From positions 62,001-126,000 of the forward strand of contig CAWJJM010000011.1 in assembly GCA_963843275.1 (NCBI GenBank): a DNA stretch of 64,000 nt, given 5' to 3'. The position numbers were made by a program, and so were the translations under genes. Shown here piece after piece: positions 26,761-34,639 of the stretch (its first letter is position 1; the number at the start of each line of letters is the position of its first letter). This stretch comes from CAWJJM01 sp963843275. Its GTDB lineage: Bacteria; Acidobacteriota; Thermoanaerobaculia; Multivoradales; JBCCEF01. A model generated the notes under the pieces. It searched no databases. It was not told the origin of the DNA and saw only the letters and a list, made by a program, of their open reading frames with translations.

Positions 26761-27597
26761 TCAGGCCTCGATACGGTGCCGGTGGGCGCCGATCTCGCTA
26801 CGGAAGTCTCCGACCGCGGTGAGCAGCACCGGCTGGGTCATCTCGTGCAGGCGGCTGACCAGCATCGGGGGGACGCGGGACGACAGCAGACCGTAGGCGG
26901 CGGCGTCCGGCGGATCGGCGCCCCGGTCGAGCCGCTCGCTGCGCCGCGACGGCGCCTCGGGATCGAGCCGGTAGTTGGTGGTGAACAGGGTCGGGCGCCG
27001 GCGCGTGTAGCGGGTGTTGATGATCAGGTACAGGGTGTCCTGCACCCAGGCGGTGGGTTTCTGCGCCCCCAGCTCGTCGAGCACCAGGACGTCGGCCCCG
27101 ATCACCGGGTCGAGAACCTCGTGCTTCGACTCCGGCGACGACGGGTCGAAGGTCGACTGGATCTGGTGGATGAGGGCGGTGAAGTCGACGAACCGGCCGT
27201 GCACCCGGTAGGTCCGCACCAGCTCGTTCAGCACCGCCACCGCGAGGTGGGTCTTGCCGACCCCCGGGGGGCCCACGAACAGCAGCCCCGACTCGCGCAG
27301 GCCGCCGCCGGGCTGCACGAACTCCTCGACGTAGCGCCGCGCCAGGGTCACCGCCTGCAGGAGCTGGCGGCGCTCGCCGGCGTCGCCGAGCCGGTGGTTG
27401 AACGTCTCCAGGCGGCAACGGCGGTAGCGGTCCGGGATCCCGGCCGCGGCGAGCAGGCGTTCGGCGCGGCCGGCCTCGCGGCACGGGCAGGGGTGCGCCG
27501 AGCCGGCGCCGCCGTCGCGGACGACGACCCAGCCGCGACCGCCGCATTCGGCGCAGGTTTCCTCGGCCGAAGCGACCCGCGTCGCACTCTCCTGCAT
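26761..27597 (-). CDS. DnaC/IstB-like AAA+ ATPase with N-terminal zinc cluster
   Basis: A 278-residue AAA+ ATPase of the DnaC/DnaI helicase-loader group. Walker A is GPPGVGKT (residues 109-116), Walker B is VLVLDELG, and the arginine-finger helix region ends near SRLHEM. The N-terminus has a C-x2-C ... C-x-C cluster (Cys15, Cys18, Cys37, Cys39) that likely binds zinc, as in DnaI-type loaders and primosomal proteins. No IstA-like gene is near, so a transposon helper is unlikely. TAGCAT 6 bases before the ATG, with no Shine-Dalgarno, suggests a leaderless mRNA. Confidence 0.82.
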   Translation of the reverse strand: MQESATRVASAEETCAECGGRGWVVVRDGGAGSAHPCPCREAGRAERLLAAAGIPDRYRRCRLETFNHRLGDAGERRQLLQAVTLARRYVEEFVQPGGGLRESGLLFVGPPGVGKTHLAVAVLNELVRTYRVHGRFVDFTALIHQIQSTFDPSSPESKHEVLDPVIGADVLVLDELGAQKPTAWVQDTLYLIINTRYTRRRPTLFTTNYRLDPEAPSRRSERLDRGADPPDAAAYGLLSSRVPPMLVSRLHEMTQPVLLTAVGDFRSEIGAHRHRIEA

Positions 27598-27603
27598 GGG
27601 GGG

Positions 27604-27609
27604 ATGCTA
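27604..27609 (-). promoter_or_regulatory. -10-like TAGCAT positioned for a leaderless transcript
   Basis: Minus-strand TGCTAGCAT ends 6 bases before the ATG of the DnaC-like gene. The extended TGC in front of TAGCAT fits an extended -10 promoter that would not need a -35. Transcription would start at the ATG. Confidence 0.5.
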
Positions 27610-27635
27610 GCACGCGGGGCGGCCGCCCCCGGGCC

Positions 27636-27971
27636 TCATCCGGAGGGGGTGGAGGTCTCCTCGGCGGGTCCCGCCACCGCCTCGAAGGCACGCCGGTAGC
27701 GGCCCGACGCCTCGGGATCCGCGGCCACCCGCTCGATCTGCTCCTCGAGCTGTTCGCGGGTCAGGCCGGCGTTCTCGAGCAGGGCGTCGGCGGCGTCGGG
27801 ATGGGCGTAGATGCTGCCGCCCAGGCGGCCGAGCTCCTCGGCGCTGAGGCGCGCCGGCGCGGGGTCGGCGGAGGTCGCCGCGTCCCCGGTGTCGCCGGCG
27901 CCGGCACAGGCGACGGAGCCGAGCGCCCCGAGCAGCGCGGTCAGCAGCAGGATCGAAGTGGCGCGTCGCAT
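27636..27971 (-). CDS. Small predicted lipoprotein
   Basis: A 111-residue protein with a signal peptide ending in a lipobox (GSVAC, Cys at about residue 22), a Gly/Asp/Ala-rich linker and one helical domain rich in Glu and Leu. The segment LGRLGGSIYAHPDAADALLENAGLT is followed by a LEEQIERVAADPEASGRYRRAFE helix. I do not recognise the family. The C-terminal helix resembles short helical lipoproteins that bind other envelope proteins. It starts 19 bases after the K/G/H-rich secreted protein gene and is probably cotranscribed with it. Confidence 0.7.
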   Translation of the reverse strand: MRRATSILLLTALLGALGSVACAGAGDTGDAATSADPAPARLSAEELGRLGGSIYAHPDAADALLENAGLTREQLEEQIERVAADPEASGRYRRAFEAVAGPAEETSTPSG

Positions 27972-27990
27972 GGTCGTCTCCTCCGTTCGC

Positions 27991-28860
27991 TCAGTGTCCA
28001 CCGTGTCCGTGACCGCGCCCGCCGCCGGCCTGGGCGGCGCCCTTCGCGCGGTCCTTGCCGCCGCGGGCGCCATGGCCCTTCCCGCCCGCGCCCGCCGCGG
28101 AGGCGCCGCGACCGTGGCGCTTGCCCGGCGTTCCGCCGGCCGCTGGACGGCCGTGACCCCGCGGCCCGGCGTGGGAGGGCCGGCCGGCGGCGCGCCCCGG
28201 CGCCGCGCCGTGCCCGCGGCCCCGCGCCTTCGGGCCCTTCGCCTTCGGCCCCTTCGCCTTGGACCCCTTCCCCTTCAGCGCCTTCGCGGGCGGCCCGCCG
28301 CCGCCCACCTCGTCGCGGATGACCACGAAGTCGCGGCGCACCGGCGCCGGCGCCGGGCGCCACTCCTTCGGCCCGGCCGGCACCCCACGGCGGCGCAGCT
28401 CGCGATGGATGGCAGTCGCCAGGCGCGGCCCGCGCAGGCCGCGGGCGTGCAGCCGTTGCACGTAGGCTCCGAGCCCCGGCGCCGCCACCAGCTCGGCGCG
28501 CGGCAGCGCCGGCGCGACGTCCGCCGGCACCCGCCGCACCAGGAAGCCGCCGTCGTCCAGCCACACCACGTCCACCGGGTACGGCACCGTGCGCTGCACC
28601 TCCACCAGGCGGACCTCCACCGGCGCGTAGCGCACGATCTCGATGAAGTCGCGCGGCGGCACCGCGGCGTCGATCAAGGCGCTGGTGAGCGCTCCCAGCG
28701 CGTCGAGCGGAACCCCCGCCTCCTGGGCCCGCACCGTCGCCAACGGCATCTGCACGACGAGCTGCAGCGACGCCGTGGCCGCCGCGGTGGCCGGCGCGAC
28801 GCCGAGGCCCGCCGCCATGGTGAAGACGAGACATCGGAGCAGGAGCTGTGGCCGTCTCAT
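27991..28860 (-). CDS. Secreted protein with K/G/A/H-rich low-complexity tail
   Basis: A 289-residue protein with a clean signal peptide (cut near ATA-AAT, residues 25-28), a folded part of about 165 residues containing VPYPVDVVWLDDGGFLVRR, and a tail of about 95 residues made almost only of Gly, Ala, Lys, Arg, Pro and His, with KAKGPKAKGPKARG repeats and an HGHGGH end. The tail looks histone H1-like and could bind nucleic acid, polyanions or metal outside the cytoplasm. GGGAGG lies 6-7 bases before the ATG at 28860. No known family recognised. The lipoprotein gene follows. Confidence 0.75.
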   Translation of the reverse strand: MRRPQLLLRCLVFTMAAGLGVAPATAAATASLQLVVQMPLATVRAQEAGVPLDALGALTSALIDAAVPPRDFIEIVRYAPVEVRLVEVQRTVPYPVDVVWLDDGGFLVRRVPADVAPALPRAELVAAPGLGAYVQRLHARGLRGPRLATAIHRELRRRGVPAGPKEWRPAPAPVRRDFVVIRDEVGGGGPPAKALKGKGSKAKGPKAKGPKARGRGHGAAPGRAAGRPSHAGPRGHGRPAAGGTPGKRHGRGASAAGAGGKGHGARGGKDRAKGAAQAGGGRGHGHGGH

Positions 28861-29132
28861 GGTGCACCTCCCGGGAAGGGCCGGCTTCGGGAACGGGGCG
28901 TGGACGCCGGGACCGGGCCCGGCACCCCGACCCTGCCATCCGGGCAGGGCAAGAACCGCGCCAGCGGTCCGCTCCGAAGCTCGCGTCCCGGCGGTGCCGG
29001 ACGGCGAGCAGCACGACCCGACCGACCCCGGCAGCCGGATCATGAAGACCCGCCAGGGATGACGGCGGTCCCGCAAGACTCGGGACGCGGTCGATGCTCG
29101 CCGCGTCCGCCACCGGTTCCCGAGCGATGCCT

Positions 29133-30020
29133 CTAGGGATCGCTCGCGTGCGTCGGACCGGAAGCGCTGGGGTGGAGCTCGGCGAGGAAGCTCTCGACCT
29201 CGCCGAGCACCGCGGTCGGCGCCTCGATCCACGGCGCATGGCCGGCCTGCTCCAACGCCAGCAGGCGGCCGTTCGGAAGCGTGGCGGCCCATTCGCGGCC
29301 GGCGGCGAACGGGGAGCTACGGTCCCGCTTGCCGTGCACCACGAGGACCGGAGCCGTGACGGAGGTGTAGGCCTCCGCCGGTTGCGCGTTGCGCTGGATG
29401 GACGGCAGCAGCACGTCCCTCCAGTACCGCAGGAAGGCGCGCTCATTGGGGAGGTCGCAGCGGCCCCAACGGATCCGATCCTGATCGCTCGCCTCGGTCA
29501 CGTAGAGCCGCCGCAGCACCGACCAGAGCCGCTCGCACCGCTCCTGGGGATCCAGCCCCTCGCTCTCGCGCTGCACCACCGCGAGGCGTGCGAGCACCTC
29601 CGCCGTCACCGGGTCGCCGGCCTGCTCCGCGGCCGGCGGGGACGGCTCGCGCGGGTCCATGGCGAGCGGCGCGATCTGCACCATGCCCCGGACCCGACGA
29701 GGGAAGCGCCGCGCGTAGTGCGCGATCATCCAACCCACGTAGGAGTGCCCGATGAGCGTCAACCGCTCGACCTCGAGGGCTTCGCGGACCGTCTCGAGGT
29801 CGGCGACGTCGCGGTCGATCCCCCCGGCGTCGGCGACGGCGTCGGAGCGTCCCCGGTTGCGTGGGTCGTACGCGACCAATCTCCAGCGCTCCCCCAGAGG
29901 GGCGAGATCTTCGAGAAAGTACAGACCGTTCGGGATCACCACCGTCGGGCCGGCACCGAGGCTCCGGCGGTAGAGCCGCACGCCGTCGTCCATCGCGAAG
30001 TAGCCCTCATCGCTCTCCAC
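29133..30020 (-). CDS. Alpha/beta hydrolase (proline iminopeptidase-like)
   Basis: A 295-residue alpha/beta-hydrolase. The triad can be placed: nucleophile Ser in GHSYVGW, Asp in VVHGKRDRSSPF, His in QAGHAPW. A YDPRNRGRSD strand-turn is also typical, close to the D-x-R-G-x-G-x-S of proline iminopeptidases and haloperoxidase-like esterases. I chose GTG at 30020 (VESDEGYFAMDDG) because AAAGGAG lies 9 bases upstream; a GTG or ATG further out at 30062 lacks one. The substrate is unknown. Single gene with unassigned gaps on both sides. Confidence 0.87.
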   Translation of the reverse strand: MESDEGYFAMDDGVRLYRRSLGAGPTVVIPNGLYFLEDLAPLGERWRLVAYDPRNRGRSDAVADAGGIDRDVADLETVREALEVERLTLIGHSYVGWMIAHYARRFPRRVRGMVQIAPLAMDPREPSPPAAEQAGDPVTAEVLARLAVVQRESEGLDPQERCERLWSVLRRLYVTEASDQDRIRWGRCDLPNERAFLRYWRDVLLPSIQRNAQPAEAYTSVTAPVLVVHGKRDRSSPFAAGREWAATLPNGRLLALEQAGHAPWIEAPTAVLGEVESFLAELHPSASGPTHASDP

Positions 30021-30183
30021 GGACCTGGCTCCTTTCGGGGAATGATCGATGGGACGGAACACCAGGTGCTACGGGGCGGCGGGCGCAGGGTTCTCCGCGC
30101 CCGCCGCAGGCCCCCGACCGAGCAGCGACCGGCCGAGCGCAGCGACCGCCCCGGTGCGCCACCTCAGCCGCCGTCAGGTCCCC

Positions 30184-31383
30184 TCAGGGTTCGCGGAGGG
30201 CCACCGCCACCGGCAACCGCGCCGCCCGCAGGGCCGGCAGCAGGCCCGCCACCAGGCCGATCGCCAGCGCCAGCAGGACGCCGGAGACCAGCAGGCGGGG
30301 GGTGACCGCGAAGGCGAAGGCGACCTGGCTGAAGCTCGCCCAGTTCATCGTCGAGGCACGGAAGCCGTTGAACAGCGCCCAGGCGAGCGCCCCGCCCACC
30401 ACCCCGCCGGCGAGCCCGAGGGCCAGCGCCTCGGCGAGCACCGAGACCACCACCGGGCCGGGGCGGAAGCCGAGCGCCCGCAGGGTGGCGATCTCGCGGC
30501 TGCGCGCCGCCACCGCGGTGTAGAGGGTGTTGACGGCGGCGAAGGCGGCGCCGATCCCCATCAACCCGGCGATGAGGAAGCCGAGGCGCTCGATCAGACC
30601 GGAGAGCAGGCGCGACTGCTGGGCGTAGAAGTCGGTCTCGCGCACCGCCCGGACGTTGAGGCGCGGGTCGGCCTCGAGCGCCGCGACGAAGGCGTCGAAG
30701 CTCTGCGGCGAGTCGAGCTTGACGTAGACCGACTGGAAGGTGTCGCCGCGGTGGTAGGCCGGCTGCAGCACCCGTGCGTCGGTCCACAGCTCGGAGTCGG
30801 GCGCCGTGCCGTGGGCGTCGAAGCGGCCCACCACCGTCCAGTCGTTCTGTCCCCAGCGCAGGGTGCGGCCGATCTCGAGGCCGGAGAACGCGGCGTGGGC
30901 GCCGTCGCCCACCACCACCTCGCGGCGGCCGGGGGTGAAGGCGCGCCCCTCGACGATGCGCACGTCGTCGCGCACCGCGAAGGCCTCGGGCGACACGCCG
31001 CGCAGGGGCACGTTGGCGTCGGTGCCGGTGCGCGCCAGCGGCAGGTCGACGACCACGAACAGCTCCGCCGAGGCGAGCGGCCCCGACGGCCCGCGGGCGA
31101 CGCCGGGCGCCTCGGCGATCCAGCGGGTCTCCTCGCGCGACAGGCCGCTCGACATCTCGTCGGGGCTGCCGCTGCGCAGGACGATGGCGGTGTCCGGCGA
31201 GCCGGTGGTGGCGAGGGTGCGCCGGAACCCCTCGCCGATCGACAGCACGGCGACGAAGACCAGCACCACGCCGGTGATCCCGACCACCGCCACCGCCGAC
31301 GACGCCGGCCGCCGCCGCAGGCTGCGCAGGTTGCTCCAGGTCACCGCGGCGGCCTGCTCCATCCAGGCGAGAGGGGAGGTCAT
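30184..31383 (-). CDS. ABC exporter permease, FtsX/MacB type (second subunit)
   Basis: A 399-residue inner-membrane permease with the four-helix MacB/FtsX plan: helix 1 near the N-terminus (about 28-48), a large periplasmic domain (50-270), then three helices ending with LRAARLPVAVALREP, the typical C-terminal PxxALR-like coupling element. With the genes upstream it forms an ATPase, two permeases and an adaptor. The stop lies near a gap to the hydrolase. Substrate unknown; lipoproteins, macrolides or small metabolites are exported by relatives. It follows the first permease by 4 bases. Confidence 0.9.
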   Translation of the reverse strand: MTSPLAWMEQAAAVTWSNLRSLRRRPASSAVAVVGITGVVLVFVAVLSIGEGFRRTLATTGSPDTAIVLRSGSPDEMSSGLSREETRWIAEAPGVARGPSGPLASAELFVVVDLPLARTGTDANVPLRGVSPEAFAVRDDVRIVEGRAFTPGRREVVVGDGAHAAFSGLEIGRTLRWGQNDWTVVGRFDAHGTAPDSELWTDARVLQPAYHRGDTFQSVYVKLDSPQSFDAFVAALEADPRLNVRAVRETDFYAQQSRLLSGLIERLGFLIAGLMGIGAAFAAVNTLYTAVAARSREIATLRALGFRPGPVVVSVLAEALALGLAGGVVGGALAWALFNGFRASTMNWASFSQVAFAFAVTPRLLVSGVLLALAIGLVAGLLPALRAARLPVAVALREP

Positions 31384-31387
31384 CGCG

Positions 31388-32542
31388 TCAGGCCCTCCGC
31401 AGGGCGGCGGCGATCGGCAACCGCCGCGCCTCGAACGCCGGCAGCAGGCCGGCGACGAGCCCCACCGCCGCGACCAGGGCCAGGCCCAGCGCCAGGGCGC
31501 CGGCGGGCAGGTAGAAGGCGGGCAGCAGCCCGCCGGTGGGATCGCCCCGGGAGACGAAGGCCCAGCCGAGCGCCAGGCCGGCGCCGCCGCCCAGCGCGGC
31601 GTAGACCAGGCTCTCGGCCAGCACCAGCGCCGCCACCCGCAGGTCGGAGAAGCCCAGCGTCTTGAGCACCGCCAGCTCGGCCGTCCGCTCGCGCACCGAC
31701 TGAGCCAGGGTGTTGGCCGAGACCAGCAGGATGGTGAAGAAGACGGCGGCGAGGATGCCGGTGACGATCGCCCCGATGTCGCCGATCTGGCGCGCGAAGG
31801 CCTGCACGAAGGCCTTCTCGGTGGCGGTCTTGGTCTCCGCCGAGGAGTTGGCGAAGGCGTCGTCGATGGCGGCCGCCACCGCCGGCGCCCTCTCCGGGTC
31901 GGCGATGCGCTCCCAGAACCAGCCCACCAGCCCCTCGCCGCGGGCGCGCGCCTCGTCCAGGTAGGCGTAGTGGAAGAAGAACTGGGTGTCGTCGACCCCT
32001 TTCTCCGCCGGGTCGTAGATGCCGTCGAGGGTGAACTCCCAGGTGGGCGAGCCGTCCTTGCGCTGCCAGATGGTGGCCTGGATGGGGATGCGGTCGCCCA
32101 CCTTCCAGCCGAACCGCTGCGCCAGTGCGCGCCCCGCCACCGCGCCGGTGCGGTCGGCCCGCCAGGCGTCGCGCTCGGCCGGCGCCAGCACGTAATCGGG
32201 GTAGATGCGCAGGAAGGCGTCGGTGTCGACGGCGATCTGGGCGAAGAAGTTCCTCGGGTCCTGGTAGACGCCGCCGAACCAGGTGCCGTGGGCGACGTCG
32301 ACCACCCCGTCGACCGCCGCGATGCGCTGCGCGTAGCGCACCGGCAGCGGCTGGATCAGCGACACCTTGTGGATGGTGATCAGCCGGTCCGCGCCGGTGA
32401 TGTCGACCCCCATCTCGAAGCCGGTGCGCAGCGCCACCAACAGCGCGAAGAGGAAGAAGGCGACGGCGATCGACAGCACGGTGAACAGGCTGCGCACCTT
32501 GTGGCGGCGGACGTCGGACCAGATCAGACCCACGTAGCGCAT
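31388..32542 (-). CDS. ABC exporter permease, FtsX/MacB type (first subunit)
   Basis: A 384-residue permease with the same plan as the next gene: N-terminal helix (FTVLSIAVAFFLFALLVAL), a periplasmic domain and three C-terminal helices ending FEARRLPIAAALRRA. The two permeases are distinct enough to form a heterodimer rather than being a recent copy. The ATG at 32542 overlaps the ATPase stop by one base (TGATG), so translation is coupled. The periplasmic part lacks Cys residues. Confidence 0.9.
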   Translation of the reverse strand: MRYVGLIWSDVRRHKVRSLFTVLSIAVAFFLFALLVALRTGFEMGVDITGADRLITIHKVSLIQPLPVRYAQRIAAVDGVVDVAHGTWFGGVYQDPRNFFAQIAVDTDAFLRIYPDYVLAPAERDAWRADRTGAVAGRALAQRFGWKVGDRIPIQATIWQRKDGSPTWEFTLDGIYDPAEKGVDDTQFFFHYAYLDEARARGEGLVGWFWERIADPERAPAVAAAIDDAFANSSAETKTATEKAFVQAFARQIGDIGAIVTGILAAVFFTILLVSANTLAQSVRERTAELAVLKTLGFSDLRVAALVLAESLVYAALGGGAGLALGWAFVSRGDPTGGLLPAFYLPAGALALGLALVAAVGLVAGLLPAFEARRLPIAAALRRA

Positions 32543-33264
32543 CAGGCGGCCGCGGCGTCGCGCACGCGGCCGTCCTCGAGCTCGAGCACCCGGCGGGCGA
32601 AGCCGGCGGCGCGCGGATCGTGGGTGACCATGACGATGGTCTTGCCGTGCTCCCGGTTCAGCGCCGCGAGCAGCGCCAGGATCTCCTCGCCGGAGTGGCG
32701 GTCGAGGTCGCCGGTCGGCTCGTCGGCGAGCAGCAGCGTGGGGTCGGAGACGATGGCGCGGGCGATGCCGACGCGCTGCTCCTGGCCCCCGGAGAGCTGC
32801 CGCGGATAGTGGCGGGCGCGGTCGGAGAGGCCGACCAGCTCGAGCGCCGCGGCGGCGTGGCGGCGCCGCTCGGCGCGCGACAGCCGGGTCAGCAGCAGCG
32901 GCAGCTCGACGTTGCGCTGGGCGGTCAGTACCGGCAGCAGGTTGTAGAACTGGAAGACGAAGCCCACGTGGCGGGCGCGCCAGGCGGCGAGCCGGCCGCC
33001 CGAGAGGCGGTCGATGCGCTGCCCCTCGACCCACACCTCGCCGGCGGTGGGCCGGTCGAGGCCGCCGAGCAGGTTGAGCAGGGTGGTCTTGCCGGAGCCC
33101 GACGGCCCCATCAGCGCCACGAAGTCGCCGCGCGGCACCACCAGGTCGAGCCCGTCGAGCACGTCGATCACCTCGCGCCCGCGCCGGAACTCCTTGACCA
33201 CCCCGCGCAGCTCGGCGAGCGGCGCGCCGCCCGCGGTCGCCGTCGTCTCCGCAGCTCCGTTCAT
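32542..33264 (-). CDS. ABC transporter ATPase, LolD/MacB type
   Basis: A 240-residue ATPase that powers the two FtsX-type permeases. Walker A GPSGSGKT (residues 53-60), Q-loop in FVFQFYNLLP, signature LSGGQ (157-161, continuing EQRV), Walker B LLLADEP (177-183) with the D-loop GDLD and the switch His in VTHDP. FQFYNLLP after the Q-loop is typical of MacB/LolD-type exporters. It overlaps both neighbours (ATGA with the adaptor, TGATG with the permease). Confidence 0.95.
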   Translation of the reverse strand: MNGAAETTATAGGAPLAELRGVVKEFRRGREVIDVLDGLDLVVPRGDFVALMGPSGSGKTTLLNLLGGLDRPTAGEVWVEGQRIDRLSGGRLAAWRARHVGFVFQFYNLLPVLTAQRNVELPLLLTRLSRAERRRHAAAALELVGLSDRARHYPRQLSGGQEQRVGIARAIVSDPTLLLADEPTGDLDRHSGEEILALLAALNREHGKTIVMVTHDPRAAGFARRVLELEDGRVRDAAAA

Positions 33265-34508
33265 CGCCCCTCCTCCCGCGCCCCCCGGCGCACCGTCACC
33301 CGCTCGCCGTCGGCGAGCCCCTGCGGCCCGGCGACCACCACCGGCTCGCCGGCCCCCACCCCCGAGCGCACCTCGACGTCGTCGCCGCGCTCCGCGCCGA
33401 GGTGGACGGGCCGGCGGCGCGCCCGCCCGTCCGCCACCACGAAGACGTGCGCGTCGCCGCCGGTGCCGCGCACCGCCGCCCGCGGCACCAGCAGCGCCGC
33501 GGCCGGCGCCTCGCCGGCCGGCGCCTCCTCGAGGAACGACACCTTCACCCCCATGTCCGGCAGCACCCGGCGGTCGATCTCGTCGAAGCCGATGCGCACC
33601 TTCACCGTCGCCTTCTGGCGGTCGGCGGTGGGGACGCTGGTGATGACGTGGGCCGGGATCTTCCAGTCCGGGTAGGCGTCGAGCACCGCCACCACCCGCT
33701 GCCCCGGCTCGACCCGTTGGATGAAGCTCTCGTTGACGTCGACCTCGATCTCCAGCGAGGCCATGTCGACCAGCGTGCAGACGCCGGTGCGGGTGAAGCC
33801 GCCGCCGGCCGAGATCGGCGAGATCATCTCCCCGGGCTGCGCGTCCTTCGACACCACGATGCCGTCGAACGGGGCGCGGATCACCGTGTCGGCGAGGTCC
33901 TGGCGCCGCACCCCCTCCGCCCGGCGCGCCACCTCGACGTCGCCCCGCCCCACCTCGAGCCGCGCCGCCAGCGCGTCGACCTCGGCGCGCGCCGCGTCCA
34001 CCGCCGCCGGGGTGGCGATGCCGTCGGCGACCAGGCTCTCCTGGCGGCGCAGATCGACCCGCGCCTGCGCCAGCCGCACCGCGGTCTCGTCGAGGGCGCG
34101 CCGGGCGGCGTCGAGCTGGGCGGCGGCGAGGGCGAGCTGGGCGCGCGCCTGGGAGGCGTCGAGACGGGCCAGCGGCTGGCCCGCGGCCACCCGCATCCCC
34201 TCCTCGACCAGGACCTCGTCGATGCGGCCGGTCACCTTCGACGAGATGGTCGAACGGCGGCGGGCGGTGACGTAGCCGGAGGCGTCGAGGACGGTGTCGT
34301 CGGCGGCGCCGGGGTCGCCGGCCGCGGCACTGCGCACCGGCGCCACCGTCACCTCGGCGGCGGCGCCGCGATCGAAGGCGAGGAAAGCGATCGCCAGCGC
34401 CAGCGCCGCCAACCCCAGCACCACGACCCAGCGCCGCCACGGACGTCGAGCCGGCGCCTCGCGGTCGATCCGCAGGTCGTCGAGCGACGCCCGCCGCGGT
34501 TCCCCCAT
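33261..34508 (-). CDS. HlyD-type periplasmic adaptor of a MacAB-like exporter
   Basis: A 415-residue membrane fusion protein with one N-terminal anchor (about residues 22-40), a lipoyl-like barrel half (TVLDASGYVTARRRSTIS), a coiled-coil hairpin of about 90 residues rich in Ala/Leu/Arg, then the second lipoyl half (DTVIRAPFDGIVVSKDAQPGE) and beta-barrel. It bridges the permeases to an outer-membrane channel that is not in the window. I chose the ATG at 34508, with GGAG 6 bases upstream, over a TTG at 34526. It is the first gene of the exporter operon. Confidence 0.9.
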   Translation of the reverse strand: MGEPRRASLDDLRIDREAPARRPWRRWVVVLGLAALALAIAFLAFDRGAAAEVTVAPVRSAAAGDPGAADDTVLDASGYVTARRRSTISSKVTGRIDEVLVEEGMRVAAGQPLARLDASQARAQLALAAAQLDAARRALDETAVRLAQARVDLRRQESLVADGIATPAAVDAARAEVDALAARLEVGRGDVEVARRAEGVRRQDLADTVIRAPFDGIVVSKDAQPGEMISPISAGGGFTRTGVCTLVDMASLEIEVDVNESFIQRVEPGQRVVAVLDAYPDWKIPAHVITSVPTADRQKATVKVRIGFDEIDRRVLPDMGVKVSFLEEAPAGEAPAAALLVPRAAVRGTGGDAHVFVVADGRARRRPVHLGAERGDDVEVRSGVGAGEPVVVAGPQGLADGERVTVRRGAREEGR

Positions 34509-34554
34509 CCGCTGCTCCAGTCCCAAGGAAACGTCCCCTTCCTTCCCGGCCGCG

Positions 34555-34618
34555 ATGCTAGCAGCCCCGCACGCCGGCGGGAGCGGCGCGGGCCGGTACC
34601 GCGGCCCTCGGCTAGGAT
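34555..34618. promoter_or_regulatory. Divergent -10-like elements between the exporter operon and the flavoprotein gene
   Basis: Minus-strand TGCTAGCATCGC (-10-like TAGCAT at 34555-34560) faces the exporter operon, and plus-strand GGCTAGGATCG (TAGGAT at 34613-34618) faces the flavoprotein gene, 21 bases before its ATG. Both share the CTAGxATCG core. -35 hexamers are not clear. Confidence 0.4.
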
Positions 34619-34639
34619 CGACCGCCGGACCCGCCGCCG

